A DNA stretch of 64,000 nucleotides from the NCBI GenBank assembly GCA_021018815.1, contig JAITYX010000033.1, positions 2,555,501 to 2,619,500 on the forward strand. The letters are read 5' to 3'. Under the pieces are notes generated by a model. The model was not told where the DNA came from. It saw only the letters and a list, made by a program, of their open reading frames with translations, and did not search any database. The position numbers and the translations under genes are program-made. This DNA is from Talinum fruticosum. Lineage: Eukaryota > Streptophyta > Magnoliopsida > Caryophyllales > Talinaceae. Shown here one piece after another: positions 42,920-53,737 of this stretch (position 1 is its first letter; each line of letters begins with the position of its first letter).

Positions 42920-45292
42920 TTATGCATTTAACATACCAAGCTCATTCCGAATAAAACAAAGCCGATCTTCACCAAGAGGCTTAGTAAAGATATCAGCTGA
43001 TTGAAGATTAGTAGGAATGAACTCAAGTTCAATATCATCTTTCTCATAATGGTCTCTTAACAAATGATACCTGACCTCAATGTGTTTTGTTTTTAAGTGC
43101 TTGAACCGGATTTTTGGTGATGTTGATTGCACTTTGATTATCACACTTGATTGGAACCGATTTGAAAGACAATCCCAGGTCTCTCAAGTGTTGCTTAATC
43201 CATAAAATCCGAACACAGCATGCTCCGGCTGCAATATACTCAGCTTCGGCAGTTGATAGAGCTACGGAGTTTTGCTTCTTTGAGTGCCAAGATATTAGGG
43301 ATTGACCCAGAAATTGCCAAGCTCCGAAGTGCTCTTTCTATCAACTTTGTACCCAGCGTAATCCGCATCCGAGTATCCAGTGAGGGTCGGTTCCGAGTCT
43401 CTTGAGTACCATAGACCTAAGTTCCGAGTTCCTGCAAGATATCCGAATATTCTCTTCACCTGCAGTGAGATGTGATTCTTTTGTATTAGCTTGGAATCTT
43501 GCGCATAAACATACACTCGAACATTATATCTAGCCGGCTGGAAGTAAGATATAGCAAAGATCCAATCATACCTCGATAGAGCTTCGATCTATTGCTTTAC
43601 CTTTCTCGTCCGAGTCAAGTTTTATACTGCTTGCTCATGGGTGTAGATGCGTGCTTTGCATCTTGGAGTTTGTATTTCTTCAGCAGCTCCTTGGTATACT
43701 TTGATTTATGGACATAAATTCCATCTTTGTTTTGTTTAATTTGTAGACCAAGGAAGAAATTGAGTTCTCCCATCATACTCATTTGAAATTCCCGACTCAT
43801 TAACTTAGAATATTCTTGGCACGGAATTTCATTAGTTGCTCCAAAAATAATATCATCAACATAGATTTGAACAATAAGGAAATCTTTCCCTTTGGTTTTC
43901 ATAAAGAGAGTCTTGTCGATCGACCTCTTATAAAATCATTTTGAACCAAGAAATTACTCGAGTCTTTCATACCAGGCTCGGGGAGCTTGTTTAAGACCAT
44001 AAAGAGCTTTTTAAAGTTTGAAAACATAATATGAAAATTCCGAGTTTTCAAAACCAGGAGGCTGCTCGACATAGACTTCCTCTTCAATAAAACCATTGAG
44101 AAATACACACTTAACATCCATTTGATATAATTTAATACACATGCTTGGATGCAAATGCCAACAATATTCTAATCGCTTCAATTCGGCAACAGGTGCAAGG
44201 TTTCCCCACAATCAATCCCTTCTTCTTGATTGTAACCTTGAGCCACAAGTCTAGCCTTGTTTCGACAACCAACCCAGCTTCATCCAGTTTGTTCTTGAAA
44301 ACCCATTTGATTCCTATGACTGGGTGGTCGGAAGGTCGTTTGGTCAAAGTCCGGACTTGGTTTCTTTCGAATTGATTGAGTTCCTCTTGCATGGCCTCTA
44401 CCTATCCGAGGTTCATTTAGGGCCTCTAGTGCATTTATGGGTTCGATTAATGAAATGAATGCAGTGAATGCGCATAGATTTTGAAGAGAGGAACGAGTTC
44501 TTACCCCACTGTTGATATCGGATAATATGTTTTCTAGTGGATGACTAGAAGTGAACTTGAAAGCTCTACTCGTTCTCCGATTCACCAGATTGGTAGGTTG
44601 AACTGCCCGATCTTCGAAGCTTGTTCTGATTGATCTTCTTCATTAGCTTGTTCATTCCGAGCCGACTCCTAAGTTGTCTCATTCCGAGTCACTTCGTTCC
44701 GAGTGACTTCATTCTAAGCCGGCTGAGTTTGAATCTTGGCGATTCATGTTCATTGCTATCATCATCTCTGCTGAGTTTCATATCCGAGTGTGAAGACTCA
44801 CTTGGCTTTTCCTGTTCAAGCTCATCAAACACAATGTGGATACTTTCTTCCACTTTGTTAGTTTTCTTATTAAAAATGCAATAAGATTTACTATGGGATG
44901 AATAACCCGGAAAAATACCTTCATCCGACCGAGCATCAAACTTGGTCGAGTGATCCTTACCATTGTTGTGAACAAAGCACTTACATCCGAATGGTTTGAA
45001 GTAGGAAATATTCGGTTTATTCACTTTGTAGAGCTCATAAGGTGTTTTCTTCAAAATGGGTCCGATGAGGCATCTATTCGGAGTATAGTTGGTCTGTGTT
45101 GATCGCCTTAGCCGAGAAATAGTAAGGTAAGTTGTGCTCAATAATCATTGTCCTTGCTATTTCTTCAAGAGTTCTGCTCTTTCTCTCCACAACTCCATTT
45201 TGTTGAGGAGTTTGGGGCGCCGAGAAGTTGTGAGAGATTCCATTCTTGTCGCAAAACTCGAGAATTCCGAGTAATCAAATTCCCTTCCATGG
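42920..45292 (-). pseudogene. S1 pol: integrase end, reverse transcriptase, RNase H
   Basis: From the G1 insertion point (45292) the sense strand reads HGREFD, then SAPQTPQQNGVVERK with the catalytic Glu region, and at 44689-45141 the integrase C-terminal part (FKPFGCKCFVHNNGKDH...). RT: 44132-44392 (IGIKWVFKNKLDEAGLV), 44011-44211 (YQMDVKCVFLNGFIEEEVY, first catalytic Asp) and 43615-43902 (VQIYVDDIIFGATNE, the YVDD box, then LNFFLGLQIKQNKDGI). RNase H: 43295-43516 (GYSDADYAG), then a frame-shifted STAEAEYIAAG, and 42920-43144 ending ADIFTKPLGEDRLCFIRNEL. At least six frameshifts break it. It is typical Copia pol of Sirevirus type. Confidence 0.88.
45288..45292. repeat. Left target-site duplication of G1 (CATGG)
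   Basis: catgg directly before tgtaacaacc; the partner is at 56422-56426. Both lie in the S1 integrase gene. Confidence 0.93.
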
Positions 45293-47972
45293 TGTAACAA
45301 CCCGACCTTAAATCACATTATTCATCTTATTAATTATAAGATTTATATGATTGAGCGCGTGCACTTCAATTCGATACTTTATATTTAAATCATTTTTTAT
45401 GTGTTATGCAGCTAAGGAGACAAAGTGGCCCCGATAAAAATCTCATAACAATAATTATAAATTACGCGTATGTTTAAGAGAGAAAATTTTAAAATTTACA
45501 TGAGATGGTATACGATTACGAGGTCGCTAATATTATATTTCAAGCGAACAGTCATATTTATAATTTGTAAACATCATCCGTAAAATAAAATAAAATTTAA
45601 AAAGTAACAATAATAATAAATAAATAAGTAAATACATAAAAACAAACATGAACATAAAACAAAAACAATAACCATAAATTAACCAAATTTTTTGAAAGAA
45701 AAATGCAGAAATTGAATTATCCGGAATGTGAAAAAAAAAGAATTTTAAAAATCCGGAGATAAATGTAATCGGGAGATTTCGGGCATCAATTTCCTTCACC
45801 TCTGCTTCCCGTCCTCTCGCCCTCCCGTCCTCCCCTCGCTACTTCCTCCTCGTGGACACCTTCTCCCGCCACCGGCGCGAGCGACGCCGACGGGAGACCG
45901 GTGCCGGCCATCCCTCATCCCTCTCTCGTTCCGCTCTCTCCCTCCCTCGCGCCCTCGCTATCTCCCTCTTTCTCTTACTGCGGTCTACTCCCCTACCTCC
46001 CGATTCCTCTCGCCGTGGTTCTCTTAGCAGCCAACCCCAGCCGCAGTGGCCACCGAGGTTAGTCGCCGCCTCGCCGGTGATTGCTGGTGCGGCCGCCGTC
46101 CACCACCAGCCCCGCTCGTCCTCCTTGACTTCTCCTCTCCGAATTTGAAGGTAAAACACTAAACCCTAAATTATCAAGTTTCTTATTTATTTAGGCAATT
46201 GTAATTGCAAATTGAAGTATATGATTTAGAAGTATGTGTTGAGTGAATTTGAGGATCGATTTCGAAAAATTTGAATTGGTGTGGGTGATTCAGTTATGGC
46301 ATTTGATGGATTGATTGTATATGAATGTGAATAAATGTGATTCTTTTTGGGAAATTATAATTTAGTGAATGTGATTAGGGATGTTTTGTTATATAATTGA
46401 GTAATTTGTTGGATTTTGATATTTTGGGAATGATTATACTCGCTCAAACGAAGGGCGAGTGTCTAGCTAATGTGTAATTGCAGAGGTGTGAGAAAATAGT
46501 TCGACTATTAAGCATACCTAATTGTGGTTGTGAATGTGAATTCTGTTGAGGAAATAATGCTTAAGTCCTTAAAATGGTGTATGTATGAATTTTGGGCAAT
46601 TCGGCGAATTGTGAAACCTTCCTATGGAAAGGCATTTGACTGGATTAATTAATTACTTAACTATGGGTTTTGAATGCGAGGAAGGGAGAAGTAAGGGATA
46701 AATTAGGAATAAGTGATTGTTTATGTTTATATATATATATACCATTTTCAATCCAAAGCAACTAACAAATTGAATTACATCAAAATCATCGAGTATCTAA
46801 TTAGCCTAATCAACTTCTTTAATTAGTATGTATTGTATTCAATATTTGAAACAGAGTTAACACGAGTAAAGTTGAGTAATACAAATGTTAGTTTAATCGA
46901 TGTTTGTATAAGTATAGGAAATGAAAGAAATTGTAACGCTTATACAAATTCAAGTATTAAAACTCAAGAGAAAAATTATTAACAATAAAAATCTATTTGA
47001 AACGTAACCGAGGCCACTTCGATTGCTTGGATAGCCGATAACTTAAATTTTTATAAAAGGGGAGAAACAGACATTCTCGGTTCAGTACGTGCATTGCCTG
47101 TGCCCTTCGAAAATTCACATATTTCAGCAAATCTCAACATTTCTTATATAAATAACTAATAATGAATCATTTGCAAATCAAGTTTTGTCACCTAATTAAG
47201 TGGTCCCCGCTCAATTATCAAATATCGGGGCTTATGCCCACCAATTCCACCCGCGGCGTCAATTTGGGTTCTCGGTCGGCCCGAGGGTGAGCACCTATTC
47301 AAAGATCGTATCAATTATCAAGGGGTTCCACTTTCGGATAATAACCTAAGCAAGCAAGTTTTACTCATATTCTCTCCCTTGATTTCAAACTAAAATGAAT
47401 TGAAATGCGCGCGTTCAATCAATGTGTTTCAAAATTATTTGACTGTGCGGGAATGTTCGTATTGAGTTTCGACTGATTCTTCGAATTATTTTAATGTTTT
47501 TGTTTTTAGGAAAAGCATATGTGAACAGATCCTTTGCCTAAGAAGCTCGACGGGAGCAAGACTTAGCCGGATACTTCATTATCATTATTCTATGATGGGT
47601 TAGATGCTCACAGTGATTCTCATCCTCGTTAATTTTGGGTTTGACCTTGAATTGATCCATTGTAATTAAATATTGCGTATTTCCTATCGTAGATCGTTGT
47701 ATTGACCGTTAATATCTCGTAAATATGTAGCGAACCGTACTTTGGGATTGGTTTATTTAAGTTATCGGCATGACACCCTGTAACGTAGCATTTAACGTTT
47801 CTTGACTTATCGAAGCATAACTAATAGACACGAAGTTATCATGGTATTTTAATTCAGCCTTGTCCTTTTGTTAGGGCGGCGGTAATGCCTTCGATCGTTA
47901 ATTTCCGCTGCGACCTTACCTAATATTCTCGAATTAGGGAATTATTAAGTAATGGGGATTGAGGGCGTTACG
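45293..47972 (+). repeat. 5' LTR of G1
   Basis: tgtaacaacccgacc to gggcgttac(g). A GC-rich, pyrimidine-rich block (45790-46150) holds a 98-codon frame, present with changes in the other LTR; it is followed by gaag/gtaaaacac, a possible splice donor. A (ta)n run lies at 46730-46742. A region 46990-47120 reads 'tcaattatcaaatatcggggc...' without coding potential. No gene. Confidence 0.9.
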
Positions 47973-47976
47973 GTTG

Positions 47977-47988
47977 TGGTATCGGAGC
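47977..47988 (+). other. Primer-binding site of G1
   Basis: tggtatcggagc, differing from the initiator Met tRNA complement tggtatcagagc by CAG to CGG. It is five bases after the LTR end. Confidence 0.8.
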
Positions 47989-48899
47989 GGGGTTTAGAGA
48001 TCATTGTGAGCAATAGGGTTATATGGTATTCCGATTTGAACTTTAGGAAAATTACGTGACTATTATTTCCTTAAGTTGTCGTTTTGGGATTTGTGTATAT
48101 AGTGTAGTTAATGTTGGGTTGATATATATACTTTTGGGTATGCTCGCTATAAACGATGTACGTAATAACTCAAGCTGCCGACATACATTCTATATGCTTC
48201 TAAGTGTGGTAGCTTATAATTAAGTTCATATAGTTGTATCAAATGTATCATGAACCATTTAAGTTGTTTTAAGCCTTAATGTATATTGGTTGGACTCGGT
48301 GTGTGGCCGTTGAGTTGTGTACTCCGAGCGGGTGGCTCGTTGAGTGATATTGTGGTTTTATGCAGGGTTTTATGGCTTTAAGCCTAGGGAATCGACCATA
48401 TTACGGCATGTAACTCGCCGAAATTTTTAGAAAACATCAAACTCTTTTAGAAAATTTCCTTTATTACCTTTAAGGTTGAATTAGAAAGCAAAGCCGACAC
48501 TTAGAATGAGCTTTGGAGTTCCTTTGATTGAGGATTTCTCAACCGATGAAAATTTCGAGAGAATGATAATCTAATCTATAATTTGGTGTTACTTATTATA
48601 TAAATGCAATGAAAGTAGGAGGTAACTAAGTATGTTTTATATTAGGATTTGTTAGCAATTTGTTTCGTAGGACAAGGAAAAGAAATTAATGAGGAAGATT
48701 TATATTTATATGATGCAGCATGTCTCATCTAGAAAGTAATAACGTAATTTCGAATGTAACTGTAGAGTTGGGCAATGATTGAGGACTTGTCGAATAGGCG
48801 TTAGAAACTCCTCCCAACACCCAACAAATCATTGATGAGACCCAATGTGTAACCTTAGGGAGGAGGTTTTACTGATAGGGAGGGGCCCAAATTACTGGA
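47989..48899 (+). other. G1 leader
   Basis: No gene recognised in about 900 bp between primer site and gag. AT-rich; contains gggtggctcgttgag and ggttggactcggtg phrases. Confidence 0.5.
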
Positions 48900-49790
48900 G
48901 GAACTTGGAGACAAAGCCGATGAAAAGGGGTCCCTCCTACACCTATCGAACCCACTCCTAAGCCTAACAAGTTAGCCGACAGAGTGACTCGTCGTAATCC
49001 TAAGACTTACTATGGAAAGATTGATCTAGTGGAATTAGAAGAATGGATTAAGGGAATGAAGAATATATTTTAGTTGTGAGGTACCTGAAGAAAAAAAAAT
49101 GGTGAACATGGGACGTATCATCTAATTGGTGAAGCGGACATTTGATGAAGCAGCGATGAAAAACAAATTATGAGGTTGTGAGTTCACTTGGGTTCAATTT
49201 CAAGAAGAGTTAGAGTCAAATTTTACCCCATCGCAATTCATGGACAAAAAGAATAGGAGCTCATAGAGTTAAAAATGGACTACAACATGATAGTAATGGA
49301 GCATGCTAATCAATTTATGGAGTTATCTAGATATGACTCGGACTTTGTTGTTATTGATAGGGTGAAAATGTTAAGCCTTGAGGAAGGCTTGACGTATTAT
49401 ATTTGACGTTAATGTATTAACCAACCTATTAAAAGTTATAAAAAATTGTATGAGAAAGCAAGCACGGGTTGAACGAGTAAAAGAGCGAACTAAGGGCCTT
49501 AAATCTTGGAGACACAAAGGGAAGTGAAACAATACAAGTGAGTGTGTAGTTCAAAAGAAACATGATACTAGTTCCAATAAAGGTCACTCATTGATTGTTT
49601 TTGAACCCCGTGGGAAATGTTTCCAAACAAATCACACCGCACCGCATTGTCAAATGGGTAGTAATAAATGTATGTGGTATGGTAGCTTTGAACATTTAGT
49701 AAACACTTTCCCAAGAGGACAGAAAGTTGTAGAGAGGGAGTTGCCGAGCACCTAATGACACTATGTGAAAAACCCCTACCATTTTCCAAA
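48900..49790 (+). pseudogene. G1 gag, decayed
   Basis: Readable pieces: RVTRRNPKTYYGKIDLVELE, EEWIKGMKNIF and FSCEVPEEKKMVNMG (48960-49110), the Gypsy gag N-terminal part, then a degraded middle. At about 49660-49720 there is a zinc knuckle of C-x2-C-x4-H-x4-C kind reading CMWYGSFEHLVNTFPRG, with the second Cys changed to Tyr and the last to Thr/Phe. Stops and shifts are frequent. Confidence 0.65.
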
Positions 49791-50390
49791 CCTGTGATTG
49801 TAGGACAAGTGTAAGTGATGTACAAGAAAGAAGCCGCAACTTTAGGAATAATGATTGTCACTAGTACTAAACTCACAGTCTTTCGATGTTGTATTTGATT
49901 CATGCGTCACCCATTCATTTATAATTACTCTTAGTTGCCTCTCACTTAAATTCGGATGATCATAAGGCCGAATAGAGGACCAAATCGAGTTGCCAAATGA
50001 AAAAGTGGTAAGAGGCTTAATTCTTTATCAGCATGAGCCAAGGTCATATGTGGAGAGTTACTTTTCGCAGATTTAATCCAATTTAATATGTGGGAATTGA
50101 GGTAATGTTAGGAATGGATAGGTTGGCGACATATGAAGTGAACAAAGCTCGTAAAGGTTGTAAGATTATTCTAAAGGGCCAAAAAAGAGAAAGAAGTGTG
50201 TCGGGAGGAAAAGATACAAAGGAGTATTTCATAACTTCAGTCATGAAGGTAGTTAATTATTAAGAAATGACTACATAAGGTATTGATGTTATGCTATTAA
50301 GGATAGAAAAGAAGAGATAGATATAAATGTTACACCTGTAGCATGTGATTTTTCGGATGTATTTCTTAAAAATTTACATGGTCTATCTCC
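49791..50390 (+). pseudogene. G1 protease region, decayed
   Basis: The active-site strand survives as VVFDSCVTHSFI near 49887-49922 (Gly of the D-S-G triad now Cys), and a later strand as VMLGMDRLATYEVNKA near 50102-50150, both typical of chromovirus aspartic proteases. It is in the expected place between gag and RT. Confidence 0.65.
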
Positions 50391-51710
50391 TTAAAGGGAG
50401 ATTGAGTTTGAGGTTGAACTAATTCCCGACACATAATTTATTTTCAAAGGGTCATATAGGATGACTCCAATGGGACTCAAAGTGTTGAAAGCCAGCTCGA
50501 TGAATTATTATAAAAAGGATTTATTAGGCCAAGTGTGTCAACTTGGAGAACTTCAGTCTTGTTTGTGAATGAGAAGGATGATACTTGGAGACTCTATATA
50601 GATTATACGGGGCTAAACAAGATAACCCCTCCCCAGAATAAGCATCCTTTACCCCAAATTAATGATTTGTTTGATCAACTTCAAGGGGTTGATGTGTTTT
50701 ATCAACTTGGAATTGAACAGAAAGATACTCCCAAAACTACGCTTAGAACTAGATATGGGCATCATGAATTTAAGGTGATCCTATGTGGACTTACCAACAC
50801 ACCTGCTGCATCCATGAATTTCACAAATGAAACTTTTAGGCGTTATCTAAATAATTTGAGGTAGTAGTATTGACGATATTCTTATATACTTAATGATAAG
50901 GGAAAATTATGCCGAGCATGTGAGAATAGCGCTGCAAACTTTGAAAAAACATCAAATGTGTGCCAATCGCAAAAATGTGAGTTCGGCTAGAGGAAGAGAC
51001 ATTTTTAAGCCTCTTGTTTTCAAAGAAAAGATTAAGGTCGGTCCTCATAAGGTAAACGCAGATAACGAAATGATCCGGACCAACTAATGTTACGTAAATG
51101 AGGAGTGTTCTTGGGATAGCAGATTACCACAAGAGGTTTGTCGAGAATAAGTATCCGCTACCCTGAATTGATGACTTGTTTGATCGGATACAAGGAGTTA
51201 GCATATTTTACCAACTTGGAATTAAACAGGGAGATATTCCCAAAACTACCTTTAGAATTAAATATGGACTCTATGAATTTACGGTGATGTCCAAAGGATT
51301 TACCAACGTATCTATTGTATTCATGGATCTCATGAATATTTTTAGGACTTATCTAGATAAATTTGTGGTAGTGGTTCTTGATGACATTCTTATATACTCT
51401 AAGGATAAGAGAGAATATGAAGAGCGAGTTGTGAATAGTGCCACAAATTTTGAGAGAACATCGATTGTATGCTAAATGGCAAAAATGTGAGTGTCGGTTA
51501 GAAGAAGTGACATTTATAGGGCATAATGTTTCTAAGGAAGGGATTAAGGTCAACTCTCATAAGATAAAGGTAATAACCGAATACCCCATACCAACCAATG
51601 GTACAGAAGTGAAGAGTTTCCTTGAGTTAACAGGGTACTACAAAGGGTTTCTACATGATTTTTTCAAAAACAACGTCACCTCTAATAATTTGCTAAAGAA
51701 AACAACCTAA
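50391..51710 (+). pseudogene. G1 reverse transcriptase with a tandem-duplicated palm
   Basis: Copy 1 (50535-51087): [56 protein letters not shown], then a stop just before a frame-shifted DDILIY. Copy 2 (51147-51710): [48 protein letters not shown] (intact -DD- catalytic box; the first residue is Leu in place of Tyr/Ile), then WQKCECRLEEVTFIGHNVSK and LELTGYYKGFL. The starts of the repeated blocks (aataagcatcc, aataagtatcc) are 510 bp apart and look about 75% alike. Both copies are disabled. Confidence 0.85.
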
Positions 51711-52090
51711 TTTAAGTGGCTGGATAAATGTGAAGAGACACTCCAGAAGTTGAAAAAAAAGGGTTATCCACAACCCAAATTCTTATCTTACTCATGGGAG
51801 GTAAAAAGTATACCATCTATAGTGAGGCATTTAAAAACGGGTTAGGATGCATATTAATACAGGACGACAAGGTCATAGCTTATGCATCTCAACAACTCAA
51901 ACCATGTGAAAAGACTTATCCTACTCATGAATTGGAGTAGGCTGCTGTTGTTTTTTTTTGCTTTAAATATTTGGAGACATTACTTGTATATATGGGGTAA
52001 CATGTAAGATTTATATTGACCATCGAGTTTGAAGTACATTTTTACCCGAAGAAGATCAATATGAGGTAATGCTTGCTAGTGGAATTACTT
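51711..52090 (+). pseudogene. G1 RNase H, decayed
   Basis: Reads [40 protein letters not shown] and ELE before a stop, with the first catalytic Asp (normally YSDAS) changed to Glu-Ala. This is the Gypsy RNase H domain, followed by a T-rich run and a shifted KYLETLLVY. Confidence 0.75.
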
Positions 52091-53389
52091 TGGGATTATG
52101 ACTTACAAATATAATATCACTTAGTGAAAGTAAATATCGTGACAAATGCGTAAAGTACGGAGACAAAAGACAGTTTGAATGTAATAATGACAACTTAGCT
52201 CATGGTTATACGAGATCTCAACAATATAAGTATTGAGTTAAGTCTCGCATGGACAAATGAGTGAGTTCCTAGCAGCGATAGAGGTATAACATATTATTTC
52301 GAAGGAAATTCAATTAGGCCAAAAAGATGATGTCAAGATGGAAAGGATTAAGAAAAATATTAAAAAGGAAAATCTCCTGGTTTCCGGAAATACACAAGGA
52401 TGGAACTTTAAGGTTCGGAATCGGTTTGTGTACTCGAAGAAAGAGGAATGGAAAAGGAAAATTCTCGAGGAAGCACATAATACACGATACTTGGCACATG
52501 TAGGAGGAACAAAATGTATAGAGACTTGAAGCAATATTTTTGGTGGGAAAACATGAAAAGAGATATCGCAGAATATGTGAATAAGTGCTTCACTCGTCAA
52601 ATGGTAAAGGTCGAACATCAAAGTCATGTAGGTGAGTCAAGACCTTTAGAAATTCCTACCTGAACATGAGATTCAATTTCAATGAACTCTGTCATAGAAT
52701 ACCTATTATCTTTGAAAAGATGTTATTTGGGTGATTTGTTGACCAACTTATTAATCTGCATAATTTGTATCAACACATGACACATGCGAGTGTTGAGATA
52801 CCGGTACAATTATACGTTAAGGAAGTTGTTATGTTACATGGAATACCTAAGGATATCATATCCGATAGCGATAAGAGGTTTCAAGCAAGGCTCTAACAAG
52901 CGTTATAATAGAGGGCTTCGAGACTAAATTGAGTTTTAGTAGTTCATATTACTCGAAACAGATGGACAGATCGAAAGAGTGAATCAAATATTAAAGGATA
53001 TGCTGAGAATATGTGTACTCGACTTTCGGAGGCAATAATTTACCTTTGGTGGACTTCTCCTATAACACAGCTTATCGGACCACTATTAAATGGCTCCATT
53101 TGAAGCATTGTATGGAAGTAAATGTAGAACCTCATGGTGTTGGAGAGAGTTGAATAAAGCGTTGACCATAGGCCCGAGTTGACCTAAGGAACAACCGAAA
53201 AGGTTAGCAAGATTTAAGACCACATCAAGAAAACTTAAAGCGACAAACGAGCTATATAGATAAAAGTGTTTTTGAAAGTGTCTCCACCGAAAGGGGATCA
53301 AAGATTCAAAGTTGAGGAAAAATCAAGTCCTAGGTATATTGAGCCATATGAGATTATAAAGGAGTTCAACACGAGTATTATATGTATTT
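52091..53389 (+). pseudogene. G1 integrase, decayed
   Basis: HHCC zinc-binding region at about 52480-52615: HNTRYLAHVGGTKCIE, MYRDLKQYFWWENMKRDIAE and YVNKCFTRQMVKVEHQ (one Cys lost). The catalytic core is only partly readable: near 52815-52930 there is KEVVMLHGIPKDIISDSDKR, the second-Asp region, then a shifted TDGQIERVNQ-like remnant (52960-52990) with the Glu region. The C-terminal strand FLKVSPPKGDQRF lies at about 53270-53305. The overlapping minus-strand frames are noise. Confidence 0.75.
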
Positions 53390-53660
53390 ATGTCATTTGA
53401 ACTCGAATATGAGAATAAAATCTTTCATGTTTCACGACTTAGAAAGTATGTGCCCGATCCAAGCCATAATGTTGTGACAGAACCTCTTGAAATTGTCGAA
53501 AACTTGATATATAAGAGCAACCAAGTGCAAATATTGGATTATAGAGTCAAGGAACTCCGTAATAAAAGCATTCCTTTGGTGAAACTATTGTGAACAGACC
53601 ATACATCATCGGAAGCCACATGGAAAACCGAGGAAGATATGAGAAATAAATATCTTCACT
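53390..53660 (+). pseudogene. G1 chromodomain end of pol
   Basis: Open segment 53390-53593 reads IFHVSRLRKYVPDPSHNVV and then EPLEIVENLIYKSNQVQILD, RVKELRNKSIPLVKLL, stop; across the stop, SSEATWKTEEDM. This is the conserved join of integrase tail and chromodomain in plant chromoviruses, thought to guide integration to heterochromatin. Confidence 0.8.
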
Positions 53661-53719
53661 TATTTTAAGGTAAGTTTGAAAACCTCTTTGCCGAATGCTC
53701 AAGTTTCGAGGACGAAACT

Positions 53720-53737
53720 TATTTTAAGGGGGAAGAC
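53720..53737 (+). other. Polypurine tract of G1
   Basis: tattttaagggggaagac, directly before the LTR start tgtaac at 53738. Confidence 0.85.

Noticed and set aside
45852..46148. 98-codon plus-strand frame (and its partner at 54300-54608)
   Set aside because: Lies in the LTR of G1; the partner is frame-shifted relative to it, so no sign of protein conservation.
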